Shown piece by piece: positions 19,037-28,087 of a DNA stretch of 64,000 bases. Source of the DNA: Hyphomonadaceae bacterium BRH_c29. GTDB taxonomy: Bacteria > Pseudomonadota > Alphaproteobacteria > Caulobacterales > Hyphomonadaceae. How positions within the stretch are numbered: position 1 is the stretch's first letter; every line of letters starts with the position of its first letter. The notes below the pieces were generated by a model that did no database searches, was not told where the DNA came from, and saw only the letters and a program-made list of their open reading frames with translations. The position numbers were made by a program, and so were the translations under genes. Location: the NCBI GenBank assembly GCA_000961695.1, contig LADW01000027.1:1-64000 (forward strand). Direction: 5' to 3'.

Positions 19037-20440
19037 TTAGCCCGCACCGCCTACAGTCAGGGCACCCACCTTGAGGGTTGGCTGTCCGACGCCCACCGGA
19101 ACGGACTGGCCAGCCTTGCCGCACACGCCGACGCCGTCATCCATGGCGAAGTCGTTGCCGATCATGGAGACCTGCTGCAGCACGGTGGGCCCGTGACCGA
19201 TCAGGGTCGCATTCTTCACCGGCGCGACGACCTTGCCGTCTTCGACGAGGTAAGCCTCGGTGCACTGGAAGACGAAATTGCCGGACGTGATGTCGACCTG
19301 TCCGCCGCCGAAATCGACTGCCCACAGGCCGCGCTTGATGGAGGAGACGATTTCCTGCGGGTCCTTGTCGCCGCCCAGCATGACCGTGTTGGTCATCCGC
19401 GGCATGGTCTGCGACTCATAACTTTCGCGCCGGCCATTGCCGGTCGGTTGCTGGCCCATCAGGCGGGCGTTCAGCCGGTCCTGCATGTAGCCCTTCAGGA
19501 TGCCGTCCTCGATCAGCACGGTGCGCTGGGTCGGCGTGCCTTCGTCATCGAAGGAGAGCGAGCCGCGGCGTGCCTCGATGGAGCCGTCATCGATAATGGT
19601 GACGCCCTTGGCGGCGACCTGCTGACCGATCTGGCCGGCATAGACGCTGGTGCCCTTGCGGTTGAAGTCGCCTTCGAGGCCGTGGCCGACAGCTTCGTGC
19701 AGAAGGACGGCGGGCCAGCCCGGCCCGAGCACGACTTCCATCTCACCCGCAGGGGTCGGGATGGATTGCAGGTTGACCGACGCCTTGCGGATCGCGCGGC
19801 GGACCATGTCCTGCCAGCGCTCTGGGCGGATCCAGTCTTCATAGGCGGCGCGGCCTCCGGCGCCGGTGCCGGCCGATTCGCGGCGGCCATTCTCTTCCAG
19901 CACGACAGATACGTTGAGGCGTACCAGCGGGCGGATATCGGAGAATACCGCGCCATCGGGGCGCAGGATATCGACTTCCGTGTGACTGCCTGACAGGGAG
20001 ACGGAGACCTGCACGACGCGCGGGTCCTGCGCGCGGGTCCAGGCGTCGATCTCGGCCAGAAGGCCGGTCTTCACGGAGAAGTCCGGCGCTTCGGTCGGGT
20101 CAATTGGCAGGTAGAGGCGACGATTGGTGGGGACGGGGCCAGCTGCGAGTTGGCCGGAATAGCCGCGCTTGGCCTCGGAGGCTGTCGAGGCAGCCCGGCG
20201 AATTGCGTCCAGTGAAAGCTCGGAGGCATAGCCCGAGCCCTGCGCTTCACCCGCGACGACCCGCAGGCCAAAGCCCTGATCCGTGTCGAATGCGGCAGAC
20301 TTCAGCCGTCCATCGTCGAACACGAAGCTCTCGGAGCGGGAGCGTTCGACATAAAGGTCGCCATCGTCACCGCCGCGAACGGCATTGGCGAGGATGTCTG
20401 TGGCCTGGCGAAGATCAAAGGGAAGCGCGGTATCGGTCAT
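19037..20440 (-). CDS. tldD: Metalloprotease TldD
   Basis: 467 residues. TldD, with partner TldE/PmbA, forms a zinc peptidase that degrades unfolded peptides and processes some RiPPs. The HExxxH zinc motif is in LLHEAVGHGLEGDFNRKG, followed by GTPTQRTVLIEDGILKGYM, GQQPTGNGRRESY and the C-terminal FVFQCTEAYLVEDGKV. The partner gene is not in the window. Confidence 0.94.
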   Translation of the reverse strand: MTDTALPFDLRQATDILANAVRGGDDGDLYVERSRSESFVFDDGRLKSAAFDTDQGFGLRVVAGEAQGSGYASELSLDAIRRAASTASEAKRGYSGQLAAGPVPTNRRLYLPIDPTEAPDFSVKTGLLAEIDAWTRAQDPRVVQVSVSLSGSHTEVDILRPDGAVFSDIRPLVRLNVSVVLEENGRRESAGTGAGGRAAYEDWIRPERWQDMVRRAIRKASVNLQSIPTPAGEMEVVLGPGWPAVLLHEAVGHGLEGDFNRKGTSVYAGQIGQQVAAKGVTIIDDGSIEARRGSLSFDDEGTPTQRTVLIEDGILKGYMQDRLNARLMGQQPTGNGRRESYESQTMPRMTNTVMLGGDKDPQEIVSSIKRGLWAVDFGGGQVDITSGNFVFQCTEAYLVEDGKVVAPVKNATLIGHGPTVLQQVSMIGNDFAMDDGVGVCGKAGQSVPVGVGQPTLKVGALTVGGAG

Positions 20441-20516
20441 GCAGACTAGATGCGCGTACCCGGCAGGAGCGGCAAGGGGCGCGCGTGCAGTTTCCCCTAT
20501 GACCGGGCTTTGGATC

Positions 20517-21068
20517 TCAGTTTGATATGGTGAAGCGCGAGAGTTGCCATTCGGCGCGTTCGAACTCGGGGTTCAGCTCCAACGACTTCTGGAAATCCGC
20601 GTAGGCGCCGGCCACGTCGCCGGTATTCTCCTTAGCAATCGCCCGGTTGTAATAGGCGGCGTAGAGATCCTGGCTTTGCAGTTCCACCGCCTTGTCGAGC
20701 GACACAAGCGCTGCGGCGAAATCCTTCTGGAAGATCAGCGCCGCGCCTTCGTTCAGCCAGATCGCGCCAAGTTCCGGTTTCAGCTTCTTCGCGACGGCAT
20801 AATCAGACAGCGCTGCGTCATATTTGCCGGCCCGCATGCGCAGAACGCCGCGATTCGTATAGGTGGCAGCGCGATTCTCCAGTTTCATCACTTCGGCTTC
20901 GATGGCTTTGGTGCAGATGGCTTCGCCTTGCTGCGGGGAGACCCGCGCGAAATAGGCCGCTTCATAGCAATCGCTGGCGATTCCTCCGCCGATAACGGAC
21001 ACCTGAGCTGACGCAAAAGGGGCTGCGACGGCAAGAAAGCTTGCTGCAAACAGGGCAAAACGGATCAT
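20517..21068 (-). CDS. Exported TPR-repeat protein
   Basis: 183 residues with a signal peptide (MIRFALFAASFLAVAAPFASAQ). Two Cys flank the first helices (SDCYEA, EAICTKA). Then three to four tetratricopeptide repeats: AATYTNRGVLRMRAGKYDAALSDYAVAKKLKP, AIWLNEGAALIFQKDFAAALVSLDKAVEL, and LYAAYYNRAIAKENTGDVAGAYADFQKSLELNP. A periplasmic scaffold of unknown partner, divergent from the oxidase locus. Confidence 0.8.
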   Translation of the reverse strand: MIRFALFAASFLAVAAPFASAQVSVIGGGIASDCYEAAYFARVSPQQGEAICTKAIEAEVMKLENRAATYTNRGVLRMRAGKYDAALSDYAVAKKLKPELGAIWLNEGAALIFQKDFAAALVSLDKAVELQSQDLYAAYYNRAIAKENTGDVAGAYADFQKSLELNPEFERAEWQLSRFTISN

Positions 21069-21229
21069 GGTGGGCCTCCGGGGTGACGGGTTAACTTAGG
21101 GAGAGTGTACCACCATTGTGATAGAGCGACGACAGACTGCGACAATATTGAACGCGGAAAGTGGTAGGTTGCGGCTAATACGTATTGTAGATACAGGGGC
21201 AGAGATTCCAACGAGACGAGGATTCCTTC

Positions 21230-22195
21230 GTGCGACACCTTTTTGCCGCTATGAGCGCAGCGTTGTTCGCCGCTCCGGCCTTCGCCGCTATTCCACGGGA
21301 TGGCGCCCTCGGCTTCCAGCCCGCCGCAACCCGGATTGCCGAGCGTATTCACAGCTTCCACACGTTCCTGCTGTGGATCATCATTCCGACGACGATTTTC
21401 GTGTTGGCCCTGCTGTTGTGGGTGATCATTTTCCACAACAAGCGCGCCAACCCTACGCCGCGCAAATTCAGCCACAACACCCTGATCGAAGTGATCTGGA
21501 CCGTTGTTCCGGCGCTGATCCTCGTCGGCATCGCCAGCCAGTCCTTCCCGAACCTCTACTATCAGGATGTTCCGCCGAACCTTCAGACGGTTCAGGAGAA
21601 GGCCAGCAAGCTGCTCGCGGACGGCAAATCGGCCCAGTACGAGAGCTTCGTGAAAGAGTACAATCCGGACGCGGCTGCCAAGGGCTTCATTAACGTCAAG
21701 GCGCAGGGCAACCAGTGGAACTGGACCTACACCTACCCGGACATCGTCGATGACGCAGGCTATCCGTTGGAATTCGTGTCGAACCCGCTTCAGACCGGTC
21801 TGTCGACAGACTCAAAAGCGGGCGTCCGCAATCTGTCGGTCGATTATCCGATGGTTGTGCCCGCTGGCCGTTATGTCCGGTATTACACTGCGGCAGCTGA
21901 CGTGATTCACTCGTTTGCCGTGCCGTCCTTCGGTATCAAGACCGACGCCGTTCCGGGCCGCCTCAATGAAGGCTGGTTCCTGGTCGATCAGCCGGGCGTC
22001 TATTACGGGCAGTGTTCGGAACTGTGCGGCGTGAACCACGCCTTCATGCCGATTGAAGTCCGCGTTGTGCCGCAGGCGCAATTTGATCGCTGGTCCCAGC
22101 TGATGCTGGCCGGCGACTATGATGCTGCGCTCGCGTCTGTGCAGGCTATCGCTTCCGTCGAACCGGCGTCCAAGTTCGCCGCGATCACCAAATAA
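21230..22195 (+). CDS. ctaC: Cytochrome c oxidase subunit II
   Basis: 321 residues from GTG 21230. Signal peptide (MRHLFAAMSAALFAAPAFA), two membrane helices, then a periplasmic cupredoxin domain with the binuclear CuA site: His in DVIHSFAVPSFG and CSELCGVNHAFMP. Aromatic electron-entry stretch QGNQWNWTYTYP. Receives electrons from cytochrome c. First gene of the aa3-oxidase operon; the ~160-bp gap upstream should hold the promoter. Confidence 0.96.
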   Translation: MRHLFAAMSAALFAAPAFAAIPRDGALGFQPAATRIAERIHSFHTFLLWIIIPTTIFVLALLLWVIIFHNKRANPTPRKFSHNTLIEVIWTVVPALILVGIASQSFPNLYYQDVPPNLQTVQEKASKLLADGKSAQYESFVKEYNPDAAAKGFINVKAQGNQWNWTYTYPDIVDDAGYPLEFVSNPLQTGLSTDSKAGVRNLSVDYPMVVPAGRYVRYYTAAADVIHSFAVPSFGIKTDAVPGRLNEGWFLVDQPGVYYGQCSELCGVNHAFMPIEVRVVPQAQFDRWSQLMLAGDYDAALASVQAIASVEPASKFAAITK

Positions 22196-22219
22196 TCCCG
22201 AGAGAGAAGAGTACGTCCC

Positions 22220-23902
22220 ATGCCTATGGATGAAGTCGCCCTCGACCACGCCCACGACGATCACGACCACAAGCCCGGTTTCTTTACCCGCTGGTTGTTC
22301 TCCACCAACCACAAGGACATCGGTACGCTGTACCTGATCTTCGCGATGATCGCAGGGGTCGTGGGCTACACGCTGTCCGGCCTGATCCGCTGGGAACTTG
22401 CTCAGCCGGGTATCGGCCCGATGCTCTGGATCCAGACCCAGTTCTTTGGCCTGCAGGGCGACGATGCCATCCTGCACGCGAAACACTTCTACAACACCGT
22501 GATCACCTATCACGGCCTGATCATGATCTTCTTCATGGTCATGCCGGCCCTGATCGGTGGCTTCGGCAACTGGTTCGTGCCGCTGATGATCGGCGCACCG
22601 GACATGGCCTTCCCGCGCATGAACAACATCTCGTTCTGGCTGACGGTTGCGGCTTTCATTCTTGCCTGCGTCTCGATGTCGGTTCCGGGCAACTCGGCCG
22701 GTAACGGTTTTGGCGGCGGCTGGGTTCTGTACCCGCCGCTCTCCTCGACGACCGGTCACCCCGGCCCGGCGATGGACATCCTGATCCTGTCGCTGCACAC
22801 CGCTGGTATCGCCTCGATCCTCGGTGCCATCAACTTCATCGTCACCATCCTGAACATGCGCGCGCCTGGCATGACCATGCACAAGATGCCGCTGTTCGCC
22901 TGGGGTGTTCTGGTCACGGCCGTGCTGTTGCTGCTCTCGCTGCCGGTGCTTGCGGCTGCGCTGACCATGCTGCTGACCGACCGTAACTTCGGCTCGCAGT
23001 TCTTCAATCCGGCCGGCGGCGGTGACCCGATCATGTTCCAGCACCTGTTCTGGTTCTTCGGTCACCCCGAAGTCTACATCATGATCCTGCCGGCTTTCGG
23101 CATCATCAGCCACATCGTCTCGACTTTCTCGAAGAAGCCCATCTTCGGCTATCTCGGCATGGCTTACGCCATGGTGTCGATTGGCGTCATCGGCTTCGTC
23201 GTGTGGGCGCACCACATGTACACTGTGGGTATGAACGTTGACCTCAAGGCCTATTTCGTGGCCGCAACCATGGTCATCGCCGTGCCGACGGGCATCAAGA
23301 TCTTTTCCTGGATCGCCACGATGTGGGGCGGCTCGATTGAGTTCAAGGTCCCGATGCTCTGGGCCATCGGCTTCATCTTCCTGTTCACCGTTGGTGGTGT
23401 GACCGGCGTCGTGCTGGCCAATGCCGGCATCGACCACACGCTGCACGACACCTATTACGTGGTGGCACACTTCCACTACGTGCTGTCGCTCGGCGCCGTG
23501 TTCGGCCTGTTCGCTGGCTGGTACTACTGGTTCGAGAAGATGTTCGGCATCAAGTACAATGGCTTCCTCGGTGGCCTGCACTTCTGGCTGATGTTTGTCG
23601 GTTCGAACGTTCTGTTCTTCCCGCAGCACTTCCTGGGCCTGCAGGGTATGCCGCGCCGCTATATCGACTATGCGGACGGCTTCGCCACCTGGCACTACTG
23701 GTCGTCGATCGGCTATGCCATCACGATGGTTGCCACGCTGGTCTTCTTCATCGGTCTGGCTGAAGCCTTCATCCGCCGTCGGAAGGGTGTTGCAAATCCG
23801 TGGGGCGAAGGTGCCACGACGTTGGAATGGACGCTGCCTTCGCCGCCGCCGTTCCACCAGTATAATGAACTGCCACACGTCACGGCGAAGGGCGGCCACT
23901 AG
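22220..23902 (+). CDS. ctaD: Cytochrome c oxidase subunit I
   Basis: 560 residues, about 12 membrane helices. Heme-copper oxidase core: low-spin heme His in [23 protein letters not shown], CuB His and cross-linked Tyr in [18 protein letters not shown], the D-channel and K-channel regions, and heme a/a3 His pair in [17 protein letters not shown]. His/Asp-rich N-terminus [10 protein letters not shown]. Reduces O2 to water while pumping protons. Confidence 0.97.
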   Translation: MPMDEVALDHAHDDHDHKPGFFTRWLFSTNHKDIGTLYLIFAMIAGVVGYTLSGLIRWELAQPGIGPMLWIQTQFFGLQGDDAILHAKHFYNTVITYHGLIMIFFMVMPALIGGFGNWFVPLMIGAPDMAFPRMNNISFWLTVAAFILACVSMSVPGNSAGNGFGGGWVLYPPLSSTTGHPGPAMDILILSLHTAGIASILGAINFIVTILNMRAPGMTMHKMPLFAWGVLVTAVLLLLSLPVLAAALTMLLTDRNFGSQFFNPAGGGDPIMFQHLFWFFGHPEVYIMILPAFGIISHIVSTFSKKPIFGYLGMAYAMVSIGVIGFVVWAHHMYTVGMNVDLKAYFVAATMVIAVPTGIKIFSWIATMWGGSIEFKVPMLWAIGFIFLFTVGGVTGVVLANAGIDHTLHDTYYVVAHFHYVLSLGAVFGLFAGWYYWFEKMFGIKYNGFLGGLHFWLMFVGSNVLFFPQHFLGLQGMPRRYIDYADGFATWHYWSSIGYAITMVATLVFFIGLAEAFIRRRKGVANPWGEGATTLEWTLPSPPPFHQYNELPHVTAKGGH

Positions 23903-23933
23903 GCCCATCACCGCCTGACATAAGTCACCGCAG

Positions 23934-23959
23934 CGGCCTCTCGTTTGATCGGGAGGCCG
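23934..23959. other. Hairpin between ctaD and the next gene
   Basis: CGGCCTC (23934-23940) and GAGGCCG (23953-23959) form a 7-bp stem with a 12-nt loop. No T run follows, so it is at most a weak attenuator or processing site that could tune subunit I against downstream assembly genes. Confidence 0.35.
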
Positions 23960-23995
23960 TTCGCATTCGGAAGACCCGGAGGAAGGAGACACGTC

Positions 23996-24400
23996 ATGAA
24001 CATGCGCCTGCCCATCGTGATCGGCATGTATGCCTTCATCGTTGTGTTCCTGCCGCGCAATCCGGCGGTTGACCGGCTGTTCGACAAGGTCCGCATGATC
24101 GACCCGAACATCGCCATCAGCATTTCAGTTGTGGCGCTGGCACTCGGCGCGCTTGGCCTCTGGGTGATGTGGCGCCAGCCCAAGGGCCTGTTGCGCACAA
24201 AGCCCAGCCGCAAACTGGTCATCCTCAATTCCGGCTTTGTCGGCGTGGTCTTTGCGGGCGTGTTCGACGTGATGCAGAAGCTTTCCGGCTCGCCGACCGA
24301 TCTGATCAGCATCATCCTTGTGCCGATTGCTTTCATGATCGCCGAAGGCACGTATCTGGCGCTCGAATGGCGCCTGAACCGAAAATTTGATAGGGAATAA
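23996..24400 (+). CDS. Small multi-pass membrane protein in the oxidase operon
   Basis: 134 residues from ATG 23996, chosen for the strong GGAGGAAGGAG ribosome site just before it. Four hydrophobic stretches (VIGMYAFIVVFL, AISISVVALALGALGLWVMW, LVILNSGFVGVVFAGVF, IILVPIAFMIAEGTYLAL). No recognised family. Location between ctaD and ctaB suggests a role in oxidase assembly or heme handling, but that is only context. Confidence 0.6.
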   Translation: MNMRLPIVIGMYAFIVVFLPRNPAVDRLFDKVRMIDPNIAISISVVALALGALGLWVMWRQPKGLLRTKPSRKLVILNSGFVGVVFAGVFDVMQKLSGSPTDLISIILVPIAFMIAEGTYLALEWRLNRKFDRE

Positions 24401-24475
24401 CCGTTCCTGGCCGCTACGGCCCAATTGTCGCGCTGACACCGTGCCCCCCATACTCCATATCTGACCGGACCCAAA

Positions 24476-25429
24476 ATGACCGACGCCCCCGCCACCCCAC
24501 AGAAACGCTACGGCACCGCCGGCGACTATGTGCAGCTGCTGAAGCCGCGCATCATGATGCTGGTCGTGTTCACGGCCGTTGCTGGCCTGGTCGCGGCAAC
24601 CGGGGTGACCGGGCTGACGATGAACCCGCTGATGGCGGCGATTGCCGTCCTGGCCGTGGCGCTCGGCTCCGGCGCGGCGGGCGCGATCAACATGTGGTAC
24701 GATTCCGATATCGACCTGATCATGACCCGCACCTCGACGCGGCCTATCCCGTCCGGCGCTGTGCCGCGCGAAGAGGCCATCGCGATGGGCCTGATCATGA
24801 GCGGTGTGTCGGTGTTGCTGATGTGGCTCGCTTCGAACTGGCTGGCCGCCGCGTTGCTGGCATTTTCGATCTTCTATTATGGTGTGATCTACACGATGTG
24901 GCTGAAGCGCTCGACGCCTCAGAACATCGTGATCGGTGGAGGGGCCGGGGCGTTTCCGCCGGTGATCGGCTGGGCCGCCGTGACCGGCAACGTGCCGCTG
25001 GATGCGTGGATCCTGTTCGCCATCACCTTCTTCTGGACGCCGCCGCACTTCTGGGCGCTCAGCCTGTTGGCCCATTCCGAGTATGAAAAAGCCGGCGTGC
25101 CGATGCTGCCGGTGACCCATGGCGCCAAGGCGACACGCCTGCAGATGCTGCTCTATACGGTGGTGCTGGCGGGCGTTTCCATGACGCCGCTTCTGACGGG
25201 ACTTGGCGGCTGGATCTATGCTGTTGTCGCCGGCACCCTGAACCTCGTCTTCCTGTATCATGCCGTGCGCGTGTGGCGCTCGCATGCCGGCGACGCAGGC
25301 GCGCCGGGCACGGACCAGAAAATGGCGCGCAGCATGTTCCTGTTCTCGATCCTGTACCTGTTCCTCGTGTTCGCAGCCGTGATTGTTGAGCACGCGGCCG
25401 GGCTGCACTTCCCCCTGAAGGGCCTCTAA
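24476..25429 (+). CDS. ctaB: Protoheme IX farnesyltransferase (heme O synthase)
   Basis: 317 residues, UbiA-superfamily membrane enzyme that farnesylates heme B to heme O, the precursor of heme A. Motifs: DYVQLLKPRIMMLVVFTA, the Asp-rich NMWYDSDIDLIMTRTSTRPIPSG, and YTMWLKRSTPQNIVIGGGAGAFPP. About nine helices. Its stop is immediately followed by the next start (TAA then ATG), indicating translational coupling. Confidence 0.96.
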   Translation: MTDAPATPQKRYGTAGDYVQLLKPRIMMLVVFTAVAGLVAATGVTGLTMNPLMAAIAVLAVALGSGAAGAINMWYDSDIDLIMTRTSTRPIPSGAVPREEAIAMGLIMSGVSVLLMWLASNWLAAALLAFSIFYYGVIYTMWLKRSTPQNIVIGGGAGAFPPVIGWAAVTGNVPLDAWILFAITFFWTPPHFWALSLLAHSEYEKAGVPMLPVTHGAKATRLQMLLYTVVLAGVSMTPLLTGLGGWIYAVVAGTLNLVFLYHAVRVWRSHAGDAGAPGTDQKMARSMFLFSILYLFLVFAAVIVEHAAGLHFPLKGL

Positions 25430-25768
25430 ATGAGTAATGATCCGAAACCCGGCGAAGACGTTTTTCCGCAACCCGCGCAACTGGATGCCGAGGGCCGCGC
25501 TGCGCAGAAGCGCCGGAACATGTGGCTCGGGCTGGCGCTGCTTGGTTTTGTCGTCCTGGTGGGGCTGACCACGGCCGTGCGCCTGTCCGGATCGGACACG
25601 CGCAAAGCCGAATTCTATTACAATATGAAGAGCACGAGTGCGTCCGATGAGGCGCCGGCTTTGCCGCCCGGCATGACGCCGGACCAGGCTGCCCCGCCGC
25701 CGAATCTGTCTGAACAGCCGGTCGTGGAAGAAGACGTGATCATCGAAGAGAAGGCGCCTGAACAATGA
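25430..25768 (+). CDS. Single-pass membrane protein, CoxF-like position
   Basis: 112 residues. Cytoplasmic N-terminus, one membrane helix (NMWLGLALLGFVVLVGLTTAVRL) and a Pro-rich periplasmic tail rich in acidic residues at the end. It fills the place between ctaB and ctaG where alphaproteobacteria often encode a small CoxF-type protein; the sequence of that group is weakly conserved, so the assignment is by position. Starts directly at the ctaB stop and overlaps ctaG by 4 bp. Confidence 0.65.
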   Translation: MSNDPKPGEDVFPQPAQLDAEGRAAQKRRNMWLGLALLGFVVLVGLTTAVRLSGSDTRKAEFYYNMKSTSASDEAPALPPGMTPDQAAPPPNLSEQPVVEEDVIIEEKAPEQ

Positions 25769-26343
25769 AGCTTTCCAACGCAAAGGTCGCCGGGATTTCG
25801 GTGACGGTTTTCGCCGCCATGCTGGGCCTCGGCTTCGCTGCCAAGCCGCTCTACGGCACGTTCTGCGCGGTCACCGGATATGGTGGCACCACGCGCATCG
25901 CCACGTCGGCCCCGAAAGAGATTGTGGACCAGACAATCACCGTCCGATTCGACACGAACGTGGCTGATACGCCGCTGGTGTTCGAGCCGCTGCAGCGTTC
26001 CGAAGACGTCAAAGTTGGCCAGCATGGCCTTGCTTTCTTTGAGGTTTCCAATCCGACTGATAAGGAAATCCGCGTCATTGCGGCCTATAACGTCACGCCG
26101 CACTATTCCGGCAAATACTTCAACAAGCTGGAATGCTTCTGCTTCGATGAGCGGGTGATTGCCCCGCACGAGACGAAGAAATTGCCAGTGGTCTACTTCA
26201 TTTCACCCGACATTGTGGATGATCACGTGGCCGACAAGCTTGAGACCATCACGCTCAGCTACACATTCTACGAAAGTTCGAAATATAACGGTCCGAAAGC
26301 CCAGGCGGCTTCAGGTGCGGCGAATTCAGCCACGGGCGGCTGA
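25765..26343 (+). CDS. ctaG: Cytochrome c oxidase assembly protein CtaG/Cox11
   Basis: 192 residues. One N-terminal membrane helix then a periplasmic immunoglobulin-like domain that delivers copper to the CuB site. Copper-binding CFCF motif in LECFCFDERVIAPHE, preceded by VTPHYSGKYFNK; FCAVTGYGG near the N-terminus is also typical. Overlaps the preceding gene by ATGA. Confidence 0.95.
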   Translation: MKLSNAKVAGISVTVFAAMLGLGFAAKPLYGTFCAVTGYGGTTRIATSAPKEIVDQTITVRFDTNVADTPLVFEPLQRSEDVKVGQHGLAFFEVSNPTDKEIRVIAAYNVTPHYSGKYFNKLECFCFDERVIAPHETKKLPVVYFISPDIVDDHVADKLETITLSYTFYESSKYNGPKAQAASGAANSATGG

Positions 26344-26419
26344 AACTGTTGCACTTTCGGGCCGGAGCGGGCTAAACAGCTCAGAGATTCTAGGGATAAA
26401 TTCAAGGGGTCCGCCAGAC

Positions 26420-27292
26420 ATGGCTCACGGCGAAGTCAAACACGATTATCATCTCGTCAATCCATCACCATGGCCGCTGCTCGGCTCCATATCGGTGGTT
26501 GTTCTGGCGCTCGGTGCCGTCACCTTCATGAAGGGCCTTTTCGGTCTGGAAAAAGGCACGCCCTGGATCCTTGCGATCGGGTTCGCCATGGTCATCTGGG
26601 TCATGTTCGGCTGGTGGCGTGAAGTCATCAAGGAAGGCAAGATCGGCGACCATACGCCGGTTGTCTCGATCGGCCTGCGCTATGGCATGATCCTGTTCAT
26701 CGCATCTGAAGTGATGTTTTTCGTTGGCTGGTTCTGGGGCTTCTTCGAATTCGCCATCTTCCACACCGCTCGCGTCGGCGAGAACTGGGATGCCGCGAAC
26801 CCGCTTTACGCAGACGCGCTGTCCAGGTTCAAGGACTGGCCGCCGGTTGGCGTTCAAACCTTCGACCCGTTCCACCTGCCGCTGATCAACACGCTGGTCC
26901 TGCTCCTTTCGGGTACGACGGTCACCTGGGCGCACCATGCGCTGCAGCACGATGACCGGTCCGGCGCCAAGCTCGGCCTGCTGCTGACCATCCTGCTCGG
27001 CCTCGCCTTCACCTCACTGCAGGTCATCGAGTACAGCGAGGCCGGCTTCACCTTTGACGGCACGCTCTATGGTTCGGCCTTCTTCATGGCTACGGGCTTC
27101 CACGGCGCCCACGTCGTCATCGGCACGATCTTCCTGGCCATCTGCCTCATCCGCCTGATGATGGGCGGCATGTCGCCGAAGCACCATCTCGGCTTCGAGT
27201 TTGCGGCCTGGTACTGGCACTTCGTGGACGTGGTCTGGCTGTTCCTTTTCGCGTTCGTGTACGTCACGCCGTATCTCGCGCTCGGGCACTAG
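26420..27292 (+). CDS. ctaE: Cytochrome c oxidase subunit III
   Basis: 290 residues from ATG 26420; the reading frame extends far upstream over ctaG but family homology begins at MAHGEVKHDYHLVNPSPWP. Seven predicted helices; characteristic GLRYGMILFIASEVMFFVGWFWGFFE, VTWAHHALQHDDR, SAFFMATGFHGAHVVIGTIFL and YWHFVDVVWLFLF. Completes the three core subunits; followed by a terminator. Confidence 0.96.
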   Translation: MAHGEVKHDYHLVNPSPWPLLGSISVVVLALGAVTFMKGLFGLEKGTPWILAIGFAMVIWVMFGWWREVIKEGKIGDHTPVVSIGLRYGMILFIASEVMFFVGWFWGFFEFAIFHTARVGENWDAANPLYADALSRFKDWPPVGVQTFDPFHLPLINTLVLLLSGTTVTWAHHALQHDDRSGAKLGLLLTILLGLAFTSLQVIEYSEAGFTFDGTLYGSAFFMATGFHGAHVVIGTIFLAICLIRLMMGGMSPKHHLGFEFAAWYWHFVDVVWLFLFAFVYVTPYLALGH

Positions 27293-27326
27293 ACGGCCGC
27301 GCCAACCAAGCGCTGACTTTCAAGGG

Positions 27327-27364
27327 CCCGCCGGCGCGCTATCGCCCGGCGGGTTCTTCTTTTC
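27327..27364 (+). terminator. Terminator after ctaE
   Basis: Perfect 8-bp GC stem CCCGCCGG (27327-27334) / CCGGCGGG (27346-27353), 11-nt loop, then TTCTTCTTTT. Probably ends most oxidase transcripts, with read-through into SURF1. Confidence 0.78.
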
Positions 27365-27397
27365 CGGGCCTGTGTCCGGCGGCTGAAAGGGTCGAAC

Positions 27398-28087
27398 ATG
27401 TATTTCCGTCCGTATCCCGTCATGACGGTGCTGGGCCTGATCAGCCTCGGAATCCTTATCTGGCTCGGCAACTGGCAGTATGGGCGCTTTACCCAGAAGA
27501 TGGCGATCGATCAGCAGACGCCCGAGTGGACCATGCTGGACGGCGAGATCGTACCGGACAGTGAAATCGTGACCTATTTCTACGCCGGCGCGCGGGCAGG
27601 CTGGATGCGGGTCATCGCCGTCGATACGGGCGACAAGGTCGTCTATTCGCCGGTTGAGATCGCCTACCAGATCGAGCCGCCGCTGCCCTGCGAGGGCGAA
27701 GCCTGCGCGACCGGGCATGTGTCGGTGCGCGGTATCTACAAGCCGCCTTTCAAGCGCAATACGTTTACCGCGCCGGACAATGTCGAGAAGCGGATCTACT
27801 ATGTGCTCGACCCGCTCGAGTTCGCAGGCCTCCTGCCGGATCACATTGCTGCGCGTGTGGCACCGGACGTGTTCGAGCCGGAAGTCATCCGGACTGTGGA
27901 CGAAGCCGGCATGCGCATTGTGGACAATCCCTATGCACGCCTGCGCCTCGATGATGAGCTGCCACCACAGCGCCATTTCGGCTACGCGATTACGTGGTGG
28001 GGGCTGGCCATGGCGTTGATCGGCGTATATCTGGCCTTCCATTATCAGAAGGGCCGGCTCAGGTTTCGGAATGAGGGCAAATCGTGA
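27398..28087 (+). CDS. SURF1-family cytochrome oxidase assembly protein
   Basis: 229 residues with N-terminal (TVLGLISLGILIWLGNWQ) and C-terminal (ITWWGLAMALIGVYLAFHY) membrane helices around a periplasmic domain, the SURF1/Shy1 topology. LGNWQYGR is the family's start signature. It helps place heme a in subunit I. Overlaps thrC by 4 bp (GTGA). Confidence 0.88.
   Translation: MYFRPYPVMTVLGLISLGILIWLGNWQYGRFTQKMAIDQQTPEWTMLDGEIVPDSEIVTYFYAGARAGWMRVIAVDTGDKVVYSPVEIAYQIEPPLPCEGEACATGHVSVRGIYKPPFKRNTFTAPDNVEKRIYYVLDPLEFAGLLPDHIAARVAPDVFEPEVIRTVDEAGMRIVDNPYARLRLDDELPPQRHFGYAITWWGLAMALIGVYLAFHYQKGRLRFRNEGKS

Noticed and set aside
21812-23992. 726-codon minus-strand frame over ctaC/ctaD
   Set aside because: Antisense shadow of oxidase genes; no ribosome site or recognisable fold.
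26159-26419. 87-codon extension upstream of ctaE
   Set aside because: Lies in another frame of ctaG; subunit III homology starts at 26420.
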